Under the pieces are notes generated by a model. That model made no database searches and had not been told where the DNA came from. It was given only the letters and a program-made list of their open reading frames with translations. The position numbers and the translations under genes were made by a program. Shown in pieces: positions 15,637 through 23,933 of a stretch of 64,000 nt of DNA (position 1 is the first letter of the stretch; the number at the start of each line of letters is the position of its first letter). Source of the stretch: CAYMFD01 sp964389475 (GTDB lineage Bacteria; Bacteroidota; Bacteroidia; Chitinophagales; Saprospiraceae); NCBI GenBank assembly GCA_964389475.1, contig CAYMFD010000003.1:1-64000 (forward strand). The letters are read 5' to 3'.

Positions 15637-16494
15637 ATGCTAGCTACTTCAGAATTCATAACTAGGAGTGATGGATCTATCTATCATCTCGGCTTACACC
15701 CGCACGAGATAGCGCATGATATCATCACCGTTGGCGATCCTGATCGAGTCGATAATGTGATGGCTCACCTAGATAGCGTAGAGTTTGATAGGCAGCTGAG
15801 AGAGTTCCGGACAGTCACGGGCAGTCGCGCTGGTAAGCGGTGGACCATCATCTCTACGGGCATCGGTACGGATAATATCGATATCGTTTTTAACGAGCTA
15901 GATGCCCTGGTCAATGTCGACTTTGAGACACGGACGATCAGGCCACAATTGACGCAACTACGATTTTACCGACTAGGGACCAGTGGTGCGATACAGGCGG
16001 CGATACCCGTTGATAGCTTCGTCGCCTCTGCTTATGCCGTAGACCTAGGTCCGCTATGTCACTACTATAGAGATGTCACCGATATCGAGGCGGTAAGTGG
16101 ACAGGTCATGCAGGTGCTAGATAGGGCAGGCATACGACATCAGCCATCAACGATTGAGGGTAGCCAAGATCTGTTAGACCAGCTGCCTAGTGATTTTGTG
16201 CGAGGGATCACGTTTACCGCGCCTGGCTTCTATGCGCCACAGGGTAGGGCCATACGACTCCAGCCCCGCAGCAGTGACTACCTCGATGGTCTAGCGGCTA
16301 TCGCTCATATGGGTTGCCAGGCTACTAATCTCGAGATGGAGACAGCAGGCATCTACCTGCTGGCTGGGCTGCTGGGTCACCAGACTATATCGCTCAATGC
16401 TATATTGGCCAATCGACGTACGGGTGACTTTAGTGGTCAGCCTAGCAAAACCGTTGAGCTGTTGATCGAGCGGTTTTTTGAGGTGTATGGGTAG
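15637..16494 (+). CDS. Nucleoside phosphorylase (uridine phosphorylase-like)
   Basis: The 285-residue protein belongs to the PNP/UDP phosphorylase superfamily, which cleaves nucleosides with phosphate to base and ribose-1-phosphate. Recognisable are DIITVGDPDRVDNV at about 29-42 (phosphate-binding GDPxR), STGIGTDNIDIVFNELDAL near 75-93, RLGTSGAIQAAIPVDSF near 115, and the substrate signature NLEMETAGIYLLAGLLGH near 232-249. The specific base is not certain. It stands alone on the plus strand, convergent with the LRR-like gene and divergent from the Lrp gene. Confidence 0.92.
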   Translation: MLATSEFITRSDGSIYHLGLHPHEIAHDIITVGDPDRVDNVMAHLDSVEFDRQLREFRTVTGSRAGKRWTIISTGIGTDNIDIVFNELDALVNVDFETRTIRPQLTQLRFYRLGTSGAIQAAIPVDSFVASAYAVDLGPLCHYYRDVTDIEAVSGQVMQVLDRAGIRHQPSTIEGSQDLLDQLPSDFVRGITFTAPGFYAPQGRAIRLQPRSSDYLDGLAAIAHMGCQATNLEMETAGIYLLAGLLGHQTISLNAILANRRTGDFSGQPSKTVELLIERFFEVYG

Positions 16495-16513
16495 ACTTAG
16501 CCTTGTAATTGTC

Positions 16514-17872
16514 CTATCGTACTACCGCCACACGCCATACTGTCTTGCCCTGTTGCACGACGTACATGCCAGGGTTGAGATCTTGTAGACTCACCATACC
16601 ATTGTCAGGTGTCAAGCTGCTAGCGACAACCTGTCCCTGCATATCATATATCGCTATGGGGTCATGGCTTGTACTTGGTAGCATGATATAATCCGTGGCA
16701 GGATTGGGGTAGGGTACGAGGGTAAATGTTGCTTCGTCTACATCGCTGACGCTTACGGCTAGACAAGCTGCTGTAATGCTATCTATCGAGCAGGACGGAT
16801 GATTGTCTGCGATACTGACAGATACAGTCTGCGAACTGATAGCATCGCATATGAAAGGGTACGAGCAAGTCATTAGCTGGTCATTGTCAACTAATAGTAA
16901 TGCGGTGTTGTCCGTCAGTTGGCTCTCTTCCACTGGTGCCAGCGGAGGCATACTTTTCAGCTCCCTTAGATGCTTCAAGTCCGTGTTAAATAGCTGTAAC
17001 TTATTGGAGACTGTACGTAGATTGGGCAGTATCACGGAAATAGAATCAAACGAGGCATCGCTGACACTAAGCTCTTTGACGGCGGTGATTGACTTCAGCG
17101 AATTTCCAAAGCTACCTACTCCATCGCTATTAAATGCCGATGAAATAACTAGTGTTCCTAAGTCTTTAACTCCACTCAGGGGTGACCAGTCATTGTCTTC
17201 AGCGAATACGTCGGTAAGCTGTAAGTAGTGTAAATTCTTTAATTGCTCTAAACCCTTTAGATCCAAATGCTTAATCCTTGCTAGAGTCAGATTGTTAAGG
17301 TCAGATATGTTGTTAGGGATCAGATTCTTAAAGTTAGCAGTGTCTACGGTTGGCGCTACGATGACGATTGAAAAGTTAGTGTCACACGTATAGTTCAACG
17401 TAGATTGGGGAGCTGTATCGACTATCAAGAGCTCTTTTCTTATGTGGTCAATAACTGTAATATCAGCCTCTTGACTGTTTCCATTCATTCGTAACACGTC
17501 AAGAGTGTCCAGAGATTTTGAAGCTTGCAGAACGAGAGGTCTAGGAGTACTTATGGTGAATGTGTCAACCTTTTGCAGGTCTTTGAACTGATTCAAGTGA
17601 CCATTGGCATCGCCGCAATTATTGGTTAGCGCTAAGTACCCTATGTGCTTGACGGATTCAAAAATGCTTAGGTCCGTTATGCAGTCGTTCGATGAGTTTA
17701 ATAATACGACACTGGACAAGCTATCGCAAAGGCTTATACTTTCTGGAACAGCGTCCACATCAGCTTGTGAAAACAGAATGAGACTTTCTGAACATTGCCC
17801 AATACACCGTACGCTTTGAATCAGAATGCTGAGTGTTATAAGTAGTTTGCTTAAACAGTGATTTAACTTCAT
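16514..17872 (-). CDS. Secreted leucine-rich-repeat-like protein with T9SS sorting domain
   Basis: The protein has 452 residues from the ATG at 17872, with a signal peptide at about 1-27 (LLITLSILIQSVRCIGQC). The body consists of irregular leucine-rich segments (LVILSS..., ISDLNNLTLARIKHLDLKGL, QLKNLHYLQLTD, LKSITAVKELSVSDASF), resembling the receptor L-domain/BspA-like repeat type. The last 75 residues are a classical type-A T9SS C-terminal domain: VPYPNPATDYI, IYDMQGQVVASS, LNPGMYVVQQGKTVWRV. It is therefore probably a surface or secreted recognition protein. It starts 26 nt after the stop of the tract-containing lipoprotein gene and may be co-regulated with it. Confidence 0.88.
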   Translation of the reverse strand: MKLNHCLSKLLITLSILIQSVRCIGQCSESLILFSQADVDAVPESISLCDSLSSVVLLNSSNDCITDLSIFESVKHIGYLALTNNCGDANGHLNQFKDLQKVDTFTISTPRPLVLQASKSLDTLDVLRMNGNSQEADITVIDHIRKELLIVDTAPQSTLNYTCDTNFSIVIVAPTVDTANFKNLIPNNISDLNNLTLARIKHLDLKGLEQLKNLHYLQLTDVFAEDNDWSPLSGVKDLGTLVISSAFNSDGVGSFGNSLKSITAVKELSVSDASFDSISVILPNLRTVSNKLQLFNTDLKHLRELKSMPPLAPVEESQLTDNTALLLVDNDQLMTCSYPFICDAISSQTVSVSIADNHPSCSIDSITAACLAVSVSDVDEATFTLVPYPNPATDYIMLPSTSHDPIAIYDMQGQVVASSLTPDNGMVSLQDLNPGMYVVQQGKTVWRVAVVR

Positions 17873-17898
17873 GATATCTGTCTTTAGATGCCAAGGCC

Positions 17899-18365
17899 TT
17901 AAAAGCATTTATATTCATTGCAACCGACAACTCCTCCGAAATAGAATTCATAAACGAGTGTAGTGTTGAATGGCACACAGACTAATGATGGGGTTATTGG
18001 ATTATTGACTCCGTATGTAGGACCCGCTACTAGTAGACCATCTTCGTCAAATATAAAGTAGCGAAAGTCATAATATAACTGATCCTTGTATCGTATTTCT
18101 ACGCAGCATCCATCGCACTCTCCGCACTGTCCATCTCTTTCTATAAAGATAATCTCTGTATTAATAGCATCGCAATACTGAACGGATCTAGATGTAAGTT
18201 CATCTTGCACTAAGTCGTTGGAATCTTCTCCAGAGCAACTATAGATGGTAAGCGTAATTGCTAAGAGTAGGCACCAATTAAATAACTGACTAAGTTGAAT
18301 TTTACGGGTGTTTGGACTATCCTCTCTACTAAAGGATTTTGTGGGGGGGGGGTAGTGGATTTCAT
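17899..18365 (-). CDS. Putative phase-variable lipoprotein (frame interrupted by a C10 tract)
   Basis: The reading frame encodes a lipoprotein signal (WCLLLAITLTIYSC) followed by a cysteine-rich mature part (CDAINTEIIFIE, GQCGECDGCCVEIRYKD, GVVGCNEYKCF). The frame stays open up to 18417, but its first possible start there is a TTG that coincides with the -33 promoter element, and no in-frame ATG exists. The only ATG between promoter and lipoprotein is at 18365 (ATG AAA TCC ACT A + C10). With ten C it yields only a 34-residue peptide ending at 18261. With 8 or 11 C it would read MKSTTPPPTKSFSRED and join the lipoprotein frame. As assembled the gene is OFF, or the tract length is wrong. The function of the mature part is unknown. 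Confidence 0.65.
18343..18352. repeat. Homopolymer tract G10 (C10 on the coding strand)
   Basis: Ten consecutive G on the plus strand, thirteen bases inside the ORF that begins at the ATG at 18365. It is the only G/C homopolymer of this length I noticed in the window. Confidence 0.97.
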
Positions 18366-18386
18366 AATATGATTTCTTGAATACCT

Positions 18387-18417
18387 CAAATATATGTGTA
18401 TTGTTTCGGCTATGCAA
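18387..18417 (-). promoter_or_regulatory. Complete promoter TTG-N20-TATATTTG before the C10-tract gene
   Basis: On the minus strand TTG (18415-18417), 20 nt, then TATATTTG (18387-18394). This is a full consensus match with the same spacing as the tRNA-Arg and PadR promoters in this window. The box ends 21 nt before the ATG at 18365. It therefore excludes translation from 18417 and identifies 18365 as the start. Confidence 0.78.
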
Positions 18418-18641
18418 GTATGAATTGGTTGAAAGTGTTGCTGATGGTGAAATGGGTAAGATTAAATATGGGCCTATGGAGTCGGCAGGTATAATCTGCT
18501 TGGCCTTTTAAGTTTTTGACTAATCACTAAATAGTACTCCCGCTTGTCTTTCTAAGAAAGTTCTGAATAGCAAGGCTACAAAGCACAAGCTTGTATCTAG
18601 ATGAGGTGTCTCAGTCTCAATCGTGATAAGTGTAGAGCTTC

Positions 18642-18884
18642 TTAAATTGGCATCAGTATGATTACATCTTCGTCGATGCTGTCTATCCTATCGAGCCGCA
18701 TCTCTACCTTACCATTTATGGTCATGTACTCTATGCTGTCTCTAGTTTGTAGGGTAGTGATATAGTAGGGTGGGTCTATTTCGAGGTCATTGGGTACGAG
18801 TGCCACTGGCGTCTTACGCATACTCAGTATCTCCAGGAGGTCGTAGAGACCGCAGTCGATAGGGGTGTAGTCGGGATCCTTCAT
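18642..18884 (-). CDS. Rof/YaeO-like Rho-binding antiterminator family protein
   Basis: The 80-residue protein begins MKDPDYTPIDCGLYDLLEIL and ends with EMRLDRIDSIDEDVIILMPI. The pattern Y-x-P-I-x-C-x-x-Y-D-x-L-E, a central strand pair, then E-Y-x-x-x-x-G-x-x-E-x-R-L-D-x-I-x-S matches Rof (YaeO), the Sm-fold-like protein that binds Rho and inhibits termination in Enterobacteria. The match is by memory of the family. It lies 7 nt downstream of the hydrolase-OsmC gene and is likely cotranscribed. A role in Rho control here is an inference. Confidence 0.7.
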   Translation of the reverse strand: MKDPDYTPIDCGLYDLLEILSMRKTPVALVPNDLEIDPPYYITTLQTRDSIEYMTINGKVEMRLDRIDSIDEDVIILMPI

Positions 18885-18891
18885 CTCGTAA

Positions 18892-20106
18892 TTACTTGAT
18901 ATGGTGCTTGGTCGTGATGGTGGCTCCCTTCTCTAGGGTCTTGTGCACAGGACATCTATCCGCAATCTCTAGGAGTCGGCCTATCTGGTCCTGGCTGAGT
19001 GGTCCTTGGATCTCTATCTCTCTACTGAAGTTCTCAATCCTCCGCTCGTCTCGGCTACAGTCTTCGCAGTCATCTCTGTACCTCCGGTCAAATGCCAGGT
19101 GTACATTAACCTCCTCTAGTGGCCAGCCCTTGCGGCGGGCATACATCTGCATGGTCATAGCCGTACAGGCACCTAGAGCACTACTCAGATACTGGTATGG
19201 GCTGGGCCCGAAGTCATAGCCACCTACATCTTCGCTCTCGTCGGCGATCATACCGTGTCGACCAGCCATGATGTCTGTGGCATAACCGGTATCACCTAGT
19301 CTGGCGACTACTTGCTTGTGTGTCTTTAGGCTCACCTCCTCCGGCCAGTCGATGTATCGCTGTGCCCACTTGGAGATAACGGTGCCGACGTAGTACGCGT
19401 CATCCTTATTGGTCAGCATGTGGTCGGCATTATCTAGCGTCACAAAACTCTTGGGGTGGTAGGCGGCCTGATATATCTCAGCGGCATTGTCTATCTCTAC
19501 GATCCTATCTTGGGGAGAGTGCATAACGAGGATGGCCTTGCGCATATCTTGCAATACCTTAAACATATTCTTCTGCTCTAGATCCTCGAGGAACTCCCTC
19601 TTGATGGTAAATTGGCGGCCACCGATACTGACTTTTGCAACGCCATCTTTTTCGATTGTCTCCCTACTATCTTGTAGTAGGTGGGTGACATGCTCTGGCT
19701 CAGAAGGAGTACCTACTGTGGCTACTGCCTTGATGCTGTCGACCTTGCTGGCCGCAAATATACTGGCGGCTCCCCCTAGCGAGTGGCCAACGATGAGCTG
19801 TGGCGCCTTATAATTTTCGGTGAGGTAGTCGCAAGCCGCTAGGAGGTCTTCGACATTACTGGTAAAGGTCGTATCAGCAAAGTCGCCCTCGCTATCGCCG
19901 AGGCCCGTAAAGTCAAACCGTAGGACTCCTATCCCGCACAACGTAAGAGCACGACTGATATGACGGCTCGCCCCTAGAGATTTACTACCTGTAAAGACAT
20001 GAGCAAATACGGCGTAGGCCTTGGGTTTTTGGTTGATCGGTAGGTCTAGCTTGGCGCTGAGGTTGTATCCTGCCTTATTGGTAAATGTTACTTTTTTGGA
20101 TGCCAT
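18892..20106 (-). CDS. Fused alpha/beta hydrolase-OsmC protein
   Basis: The 404-residue two-domain protein has an N-terminal serine hydrolase (about 1-255) with the nucleophile elbow VGHSLGGAAS near residues 106-115, an acid region (MHSPQDRIVEI), and His in LDNADHMLTN. The C-terminal OsmC domain (about 265-404) has the family's peroxidatic cysteines in LSSALGACTAMTMQMY and ADRCPVHKTLE. OsmC domains reduce organic hydroperoxides. The fusion is common in Bacteroidota and Proteobacteria. A periplasmic signal is absent, so the protein is cytosolic. The upstream region holds a purine-rich repeat tract. Confidence 0.93.
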   Translation of the reverse strand: MASKKVTFTNKAGYNLSAKLDLPINQKPKAYAVFAHVFTGSKSLGASRHISRALTLCGIGVLRFDFTGLGDSEGDFADTTFTSNVEDLLAACDYLTENYKAPQLIVGHSLGGAASIFAASKVDSIKAVATVGTPSEPEHVTHLLQDSRETIEKDGVAKVSIGGRQFTIKREFLEDLEQKNMFKVLQDMRKAILVMHSPQDRIVEIDNAAEIYQAAYHPKSFVTLDNADHMLTNKDDAYYVGTVISKWAQRYIDWPEEVSLKTHKQVVARLGDTGYATDIMAGRHGMIADESEDVGGYDFGPSPYQYLSSALGACTAMTMQMYARRKGWPLEEVNVHLAFDRRYRDDCEDCSRDERRIENFSREIEIQGPLSQDQIGRLLEIADRCPVHKTLEKGATITTKHHIK

Positions 20107-20118
20107 GGTAGCAGAGTT

Positions 20119-20240
20119 GAAGAGCTAAAAGTCAAAAGTTAAAAAGCTGAAAGTCAAAAATCAAAAGCTGAAAGTGAAAAGTCAAAAATTAAAAGTAGAC
20201 AGTCCAAAAGTGAAAAGTTACAAGTCTAACAGTACAAAGA
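20119..20240. repeat. Degenerate A-rich repeats (AAAAGTcAAAAGT type)
   Basis: About a dozen imperfect copies of a unit of 7-11 nt, such as AAAGTCAAAA, AAAAGTTAAAA, CTGAAAGTGAAAAG. They fill the space between the convergently placed thiamine-binding-like gene end and the start of the hydrolase-OsmC gene. The whole tract is strongly purine-rich on the plus strand. Confidence 0.75.
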
Positions 20241-20280
20241 TCGAGGGTGACGAGCTGAAAAATGGACAGTCGGAAGACAT

Positions 20281-20550
20281 TTACCAGTTTACGTATCCAT
20301 TTTCGATAGGAAGGTCTTTGGGGATGATTTTGAGAATGGTGGCACTATTGGTCAAAAGCGGATAGACATCGCCGAGCTCTTGCTCAAGTATAGACATTAC
20401 GCTAGACCACTCTCCCTTGACCAGAGTTGACATCTCGGTTGTACGACAGGTAATCTCGTCGTGCTCCCGTAGCCGCTTAATAAAGGCGATAATGACATCC
20501 TTGTAATCTTCTTGCAGTGGGTAGAGGCTTATTTCGACAGTGACTATCAT
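20281..20550 (-). CDS. Thiamine-binding-like (MTH1187/YkoF superfamily) protein
   Basis: The 89-residue ferredoxin-fold-like protein begins MIVTVEISLYPLQEDYKDVI. It contains the motif TTEMSTLVKGEWSSVM (residues ~37-52), characteristic of the MTH1187/YkoF family (EISLYP ... MST-x-x-x-G). Family members bind thiamine or HMP and dimerise. The start codon overlaps the cytochrome oxidase subunit III stop (ATGA), so it is translationally coupled to it, although the functional link is not obvious. Confidence 0.75.
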   Translation of the reverse strand: MIVTVEISLYPLQEDYKDVIIAFIKRLREHDEITCRTTEMSTLVKGEWSSVMSILEQELGDVYPLLTNSATILKIIPKDLPIENGYVNW

Positions 20551-21143
20551 TTGATAAGGTAGTTAACTAAGAAAAAGATAACCAAATATATCCATAAGCC
20601 ATCTAAGAAGTGCCAGTACCAGTTGAGTAGATCGAGTTTACGCTTTTTGCCCGGGTCTGAGAAATACATCAATACGGAGATAGGCTCCTTGATATGCTTC
20701 TGCGCTACCCATATGAAATAGCCCAAAAATGGGATGCCTGCTATCACGTGGGCAAAGTGTAAGCCAGAGATAAGGTACATGTAGCTGGCCATCGTACTGT
20801 GATTGATGAGTATCTCCTGCGTGATCATCTGATACCAGGCCAGTATCTGAGCTACCAGAAAGAGGATGGTCAGGACTAGTGTCGCCATGAGGAGGTACTT
20901 GTATCGGTCCGTATCGTCGTCTTGGTAGGCCTGCTTACTCTTCCACAAGGTGTAGCTGCTACCCACGAGGAGGAGGCTATTCCAGTAGAAAAGCGCCGGC
21001 AATTTGACGGGCGGGATACCTTGCTGCACCCTGTTGTAAAGGTAAGCTGCGCTAAAACCCAAGAACAAGGCCGTAATCCCCGCCAAGGTGAGGAACATCA
21101 CGATGTACATCGGGTGGATCAGGAAGTTACGTTCTTCTTGCAT
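20547..21143 (-). CDS. Cytochrome c oxidase subunit III
   Basis: The 198-residue protein has five predicted membrane helices: MYIVMFLTLAGITALFLGF, FYWNSLLLVGSSYTLW, YLLMATLVLTILFLVAQIL, YMYLISGLHFAHVIAGIPFL, and the terminal WIYLVIFFLVNYLI. The HFAHVIAGI helix and the closing WYWHFLDGLWIYLV are the CoxC/CyoC signatures. It supports proton pumping by the heme-copper oxidase. It is an orphan here, as subunits I and II are not in the window. Five helices, not seven, fit the short bacterial type. Confidence 0.9.
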   Translation of the reverse strand: MQEERNFLIHPMYIVMFLTLAGITALFLGFSAAYLYNRVQQGIPPVKLPALFYWNSLLLVGSSYTLWKSKQAYQDDDTDRYKYLLMATLVLTILFLVAQILAWYQMITQEILINHSTMASYMYLISGLHFAHVIAGIPFLGYFIWVAQKHIKEPISVLMYFSDPGKKRKLDLLNWYWHFLDGLWIYLVIFFLVNYLIK

Positions 21144-21177
21144 CTGTTGAGTTTGAGTGTTACCGTAAGTAACTACC

Positions 21178-21879
21178 TTGCAGCAGCATTGTTTGTCATA
21201 CGACCATATCTTACCTAGCTCTAGTATTATCGAAAACCCATCCTACCAGCACATCATCGTACCTCGTACCGCCCACTACATCGTCACTGGTCCGCCCGCA
21301 GAGGAGTCAATAACGACTACGATCGCCTGTCACGGTTATGGGCAGCTAGCGACCTACATGAGTCGTAAGTTTCAGTTGCTGGCCGACCGTGGACACCGGA
21401 TCATCAGCGTTGAGGGGCTTAACAAATTTTACTGGGAAGGCACAGCGGGACGACCGGTAGCTACATGGATGACTAGCCATCATCGCCAGGACGAGATCAC
21501 GGATTTTTGCCACCTGCTGTCCGCTATCTACGATAAGGAATGTCGTGGTGCAAGACGCGTCGTAGTAGCTGGCTTTTCACAAGGAGGTACTACCTTATGG
21601 CGATGGCTACATCGGCATCGACCAACCGTCCAGGCCTTTATCAATATAGCAGGCTGGATACCAGAGGATATCGATCTATCGGCCATAAGCGAGATGTATG
21701 CGGACGCAGAGTTTTGCCACCTGTACAGTGAGACAGACCAGTACTATACGGAAGAGCGAGCGAAGCAGTTGAAAGCCATAGCTACTACTACGGGCATACC
21801 GATCGAATACATACCTTTCGAGGGTGGACACCGGGTAGTGCCTGAAAGCCTGCTGGGGGTGTATAGAAAGTGGGAGTAG
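21178..21879 (+). CDS. Alpha/beta hydrolase (phospholipase/carboxylesterase-like)
   Basis: The 233-residue cytosolic protein has the nucleophile elbow VVAGFSQGGTTLWRW (GFSQG, near residue 131), an oxyanion-type ACHGYGQLATYM early on, and a C-terminal PFEGGHRVVPESLL supplying the histidine. This is the pattern of bacterial carboxylesterases of the phospholipase/carboxylesterase family. The substrate is unknown. The only upstream starts in frame are TTG codons (21178 or 21193); the first ATG would remove the catalytic HG motif, so the start is uncertain. It is divergent from the oxidase gene. Confidence 0.82.
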   Translation: MQQHCLSYDHILPSSSIIENPSYQHIIVPRTAHYIVTGPPAEESITTTIACHGYGQLATYMSRKFQLLADRGHRIISVEGLNKFYWEGTAGRPVATWMTSHHRQDEITDFCHLLSAIYDKECRGARRVVVAGFSQGGTTLWRWLHRHRPTVQAFINIAGWIPEDIDLSAISEMYADAEFCHLYSETDQYYTEERAKQLKAIATTTGIPIEYIPFEGGHRVVPESLLGVYRKWE

Positions 21880-21883
21880 GGTT

Positions 21884-22429
21884 TTAGTTACCTCTCAACG
21901 ACGCTGGTAGTACAGACTGTCCTTCGTACGTACGGCTGTACTCATGCCAGGGCATCGTCTTATGAAAATCACCAGCAAAGTAGGTCATTATCTTTTCAAA
22001 GTTCTTAGGGCCCTGAAAACCAGGAATAGGCTGGATCACCTCCATGTCTGCTTCTAGGAATACGATGGTAGGAAAAGACAACTTGCCTTTAGTTAATTCG
22101 ATAGCCAGTTCGTTATAACTGTTGCGGCCGTTACTGATGTACTTGTAAGTGCGGCCATCGATTAGGATGTCGTCCTTGTGTTGGGCATCGAACTTGATAG
22201 GGTAGTAGTTCTCGTTGATATAGCTTGCGATATCCGGACGAGCGAGGGTCTGCGCATCCATTTTTTTGCACCAGCTACACCATTCCGTATAGAGATCTAC
22301 GAAGATCTTGCGTTCTTCTACCTTAGACGCGGAAGCTACTTCTTCCCAAGTCATCCAATTAATCTCTGATTGTGCGACCACACCCGAGAAGGTAAACAGG
22401 GCCACAAGCAGACTATTAAACAACTTCAT
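21884..22429 (-). CDS. Exported thioredoxin-fold protein (CSWC active site)
   Basis: The protein has 181 residues from the ATG at 22429 (MKLFNSLLVALFTFSGVVAQ signal peptide). The active site TEWCSWCKKMD lies near residue 50 and the cis-Pro region is LSFPTIVFL near 122. The insertion between them and the DIASYINENYYPIKFDAQ strand match the DUF255/thioredoxin_7-like periplasmic family that precedes DsbD-like partners. It probably handles disulfides in the periplasm. The 3' end abuts (4 nt) the convergent hydrolase gene. No partner gene is adjacent. Confidence 0.87.
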   Translation of the reverse strand: MKLFNSLLVALFTFSGVVAQSEINWMTWEEVASASKVEERKIFVDLYTEWCSWCKKMDAQTLARPDIASYINENYYPIKFDAQHKDDILIDGRTYKYISNGRNSYNELAIELTKGKLSFPTIVFLEADMEVIQPIPGFQGPKNFEKIMTYFAGDFHKTMPWHEYSRTYEGQSVLPASLRGN

Positions 22430-22619
22430 ACACATTATTCAGCTTGATTATTTAAAATCCTGAGACGACAGAGCATCCCACCGTTAGTGCAAATAAACAC
22501 TATGCATCTCTTATCTCCTAGCTGTACCTCTCTAATTACTATTTCTTTAAAGGGACTTTAACTACATGCCACGAGTGTTACCATTGTTTTATGAGCAGCC
22601 GTACACATAGACATAGTAT

Positions 22620-22627
22620 TATATTTG
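22620..22627 (+). promoter_or_regulatory. -7 box TATATTTG, 7 nt before an ATG
   Basis: This is a full TAnnTTTG match ending 7 nt before the ATG at 22635. Transcription would begin at or within a few bases of the start codon. Confidence 0.6.
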
Positions 22628-22634
22628 TCACTCA

Positions 22635-23933
22635 ATGAATGTCAGTCATCTCATAGCCAAGCGACTGCTAGGCCGGCAAGAAGCCTCCTTCACTCGGGTC
22701 ATCATACGACTGGCGATTGCTGCAGTATCACTATCAGTTACTGTGATGATCCTCACGAGTGCTATGGTCTCAGGTTTTAAGAACGAGGTGACTGATAAGA
22801 TCATCGGATTCTGGGGACATATACACATCACCGATGGGGGTATATCATCTACGCTGGAGCAGATGTCGCCTATATCAGCCGGCAATGACTACGTACTGGA
22901 GATAACCGATATCGCAGAGGTCACCTACGAGGCGCCTAGGACGATATTCGGATTTGAAGTAGACGGCCTAGAGACATTAAAGTCGAGTGGTGGTGTGGCT
23001 CACGTGCAGTCTTTTGCTTTTCTGCCGGGTATACTATCGACGAAGGAGATATTCGGTGGCGTGATCCTCAAGGGAGTCGGTACAGACTTCGACTGGGACC
23101 ATATGCAGCGATTTATGGTTGAGGGAGTAGGTATAGATCACGAGGATGGTGTAGATAATGAGCTCATCTTATCGACGACTATAGCCCGTACCCTTAAGAT
23201 CGATGTGGGCCAACGAGTGCAAGTGAGTTTTATTAAAGGTAACGACCAGGTCAAGCGGGCATTTAAAGTGACAGGTCTGTACAATACGGGTCTAGAGGAG
23301 TTTGACAAGCAATTCGCCATCGTAGACCTAGCCAAGATACAGCAGATACAAGGGTGGAGGGACGACCAGATCGGTGGCTACGAGGTATTCCTAGACAATA
23401 TCGATGATAGCGAGTTGATTACAGAGTATATCTACTACGAGGTCTTACCACCCAATCTACTTGCTCAAGGCATCAAGAGCAAGCTGAGCAGTATATTCGA
23501 GTGGTTACAGATGCAGGATATCAATATGCAGGTGATCCTCCTATTGATGACGATAGTTGCTATTATCAATATGACGACGGCATTGATCATCCTGATCCTG
23601 GACCGAACCAAGATGATCGGGGTGCTACGGGCAGTGGGTAGTCCCGACTGGACGATACGTAAGATATTCCTCTACCAGGCGGCCTACATTATCGGCTATG
23701 GCCTCCTGATAGGCAATGCGATCGGCCTAGGTCTGGCAGGTATACAGAAGGCGACGGGCTTTATCAAGCTCGATGAGGCCAACTACTACTTGACGGAGGC
23801 ACCTATCGATTTCGACTGGATGACGATCATTGGTATCAATATCGGCACATTTGTCGTCGTATTGTTGTGTCTAGTGGTACCGACCTACCTTGTCTCTCGT
23901 ATACAGCCGGTCAAAGTCCTGGCTTTTTCATGA
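22635..23933 (+). CDS. LolC/LolE-type ABC transporter permease
   Basis: The 432-residue protein has an N-terminal helix in RVIIRLAIAAVSLSVTVMILTSAM (shown in two parts: RLAIAAVSLSVTVMIL at about 25-40), a large periplasmic MacB-PCD-like domain (about 55-280), and three C-terminal FtsX helices, e.g. MQVILLLMTIVAIINM near 300. MNVSHLIAKRLLG and MIGVLRAVGSPDWTIRKIFL are typical of lipoprotein-releasing permeases. It probably extracts lipoproteins from the inner membrane with an ATPase encoded elsewhere. It overlaps the next gene by ATGA and has a -7 box directly before the ATG. Confidence 0.9.
   Translation: MNVSHLIAKRLLGRQEASFTRVIIRLAIAAVSLSVTVMILTSAMVSGFKNEVTDKIIGFWGHIHITDGGISSTLEQMSPISAGNDYVLEITDIAEVTYEAPRTIFGFEVDGLETLKSSGGVAHVQSFAFLPGILSTKEIFGGVILKGVGTDFDWDHMQRFMVEGVGIDHEDGVDNELILSTTIARTLKIDVGQRVQVSFIKGNDQVKRAFKVTGLYNTGLEEFDKQFAIVDLAKIQQIQGWRDDQIGGYEVFLDNIDDSELITEYIYYEVLPPNLLAQGIKSKLSSIFEWLQMQDINMQVILLLMTIVAIINMTTALIILILDRTKMIGVLRAVGSPDWTIRKIFLYQAAYIIGYGLLIGNAIGLGLAGIQKATGFIKLDEANYYLTEAPIDFDWMTIIGINIGTFVVVLLCLVVPTYLVSRIQPVKVLAFS

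Noticed and set aside
16803..17228. 141-residue plus-strand ORF antisense to the LRR-like gene
   Set aside because: Shadow of the real gene: the minus frame has signal peptide and T9SS domain, while this one has no motif or promoter.
17760..17978. 72-residue ORF overlapping the starts of the LRR-like gene and the end of the lipoprotein
   Set aside because: It is in another frame across two well supported genes and has no start signal or protein features.
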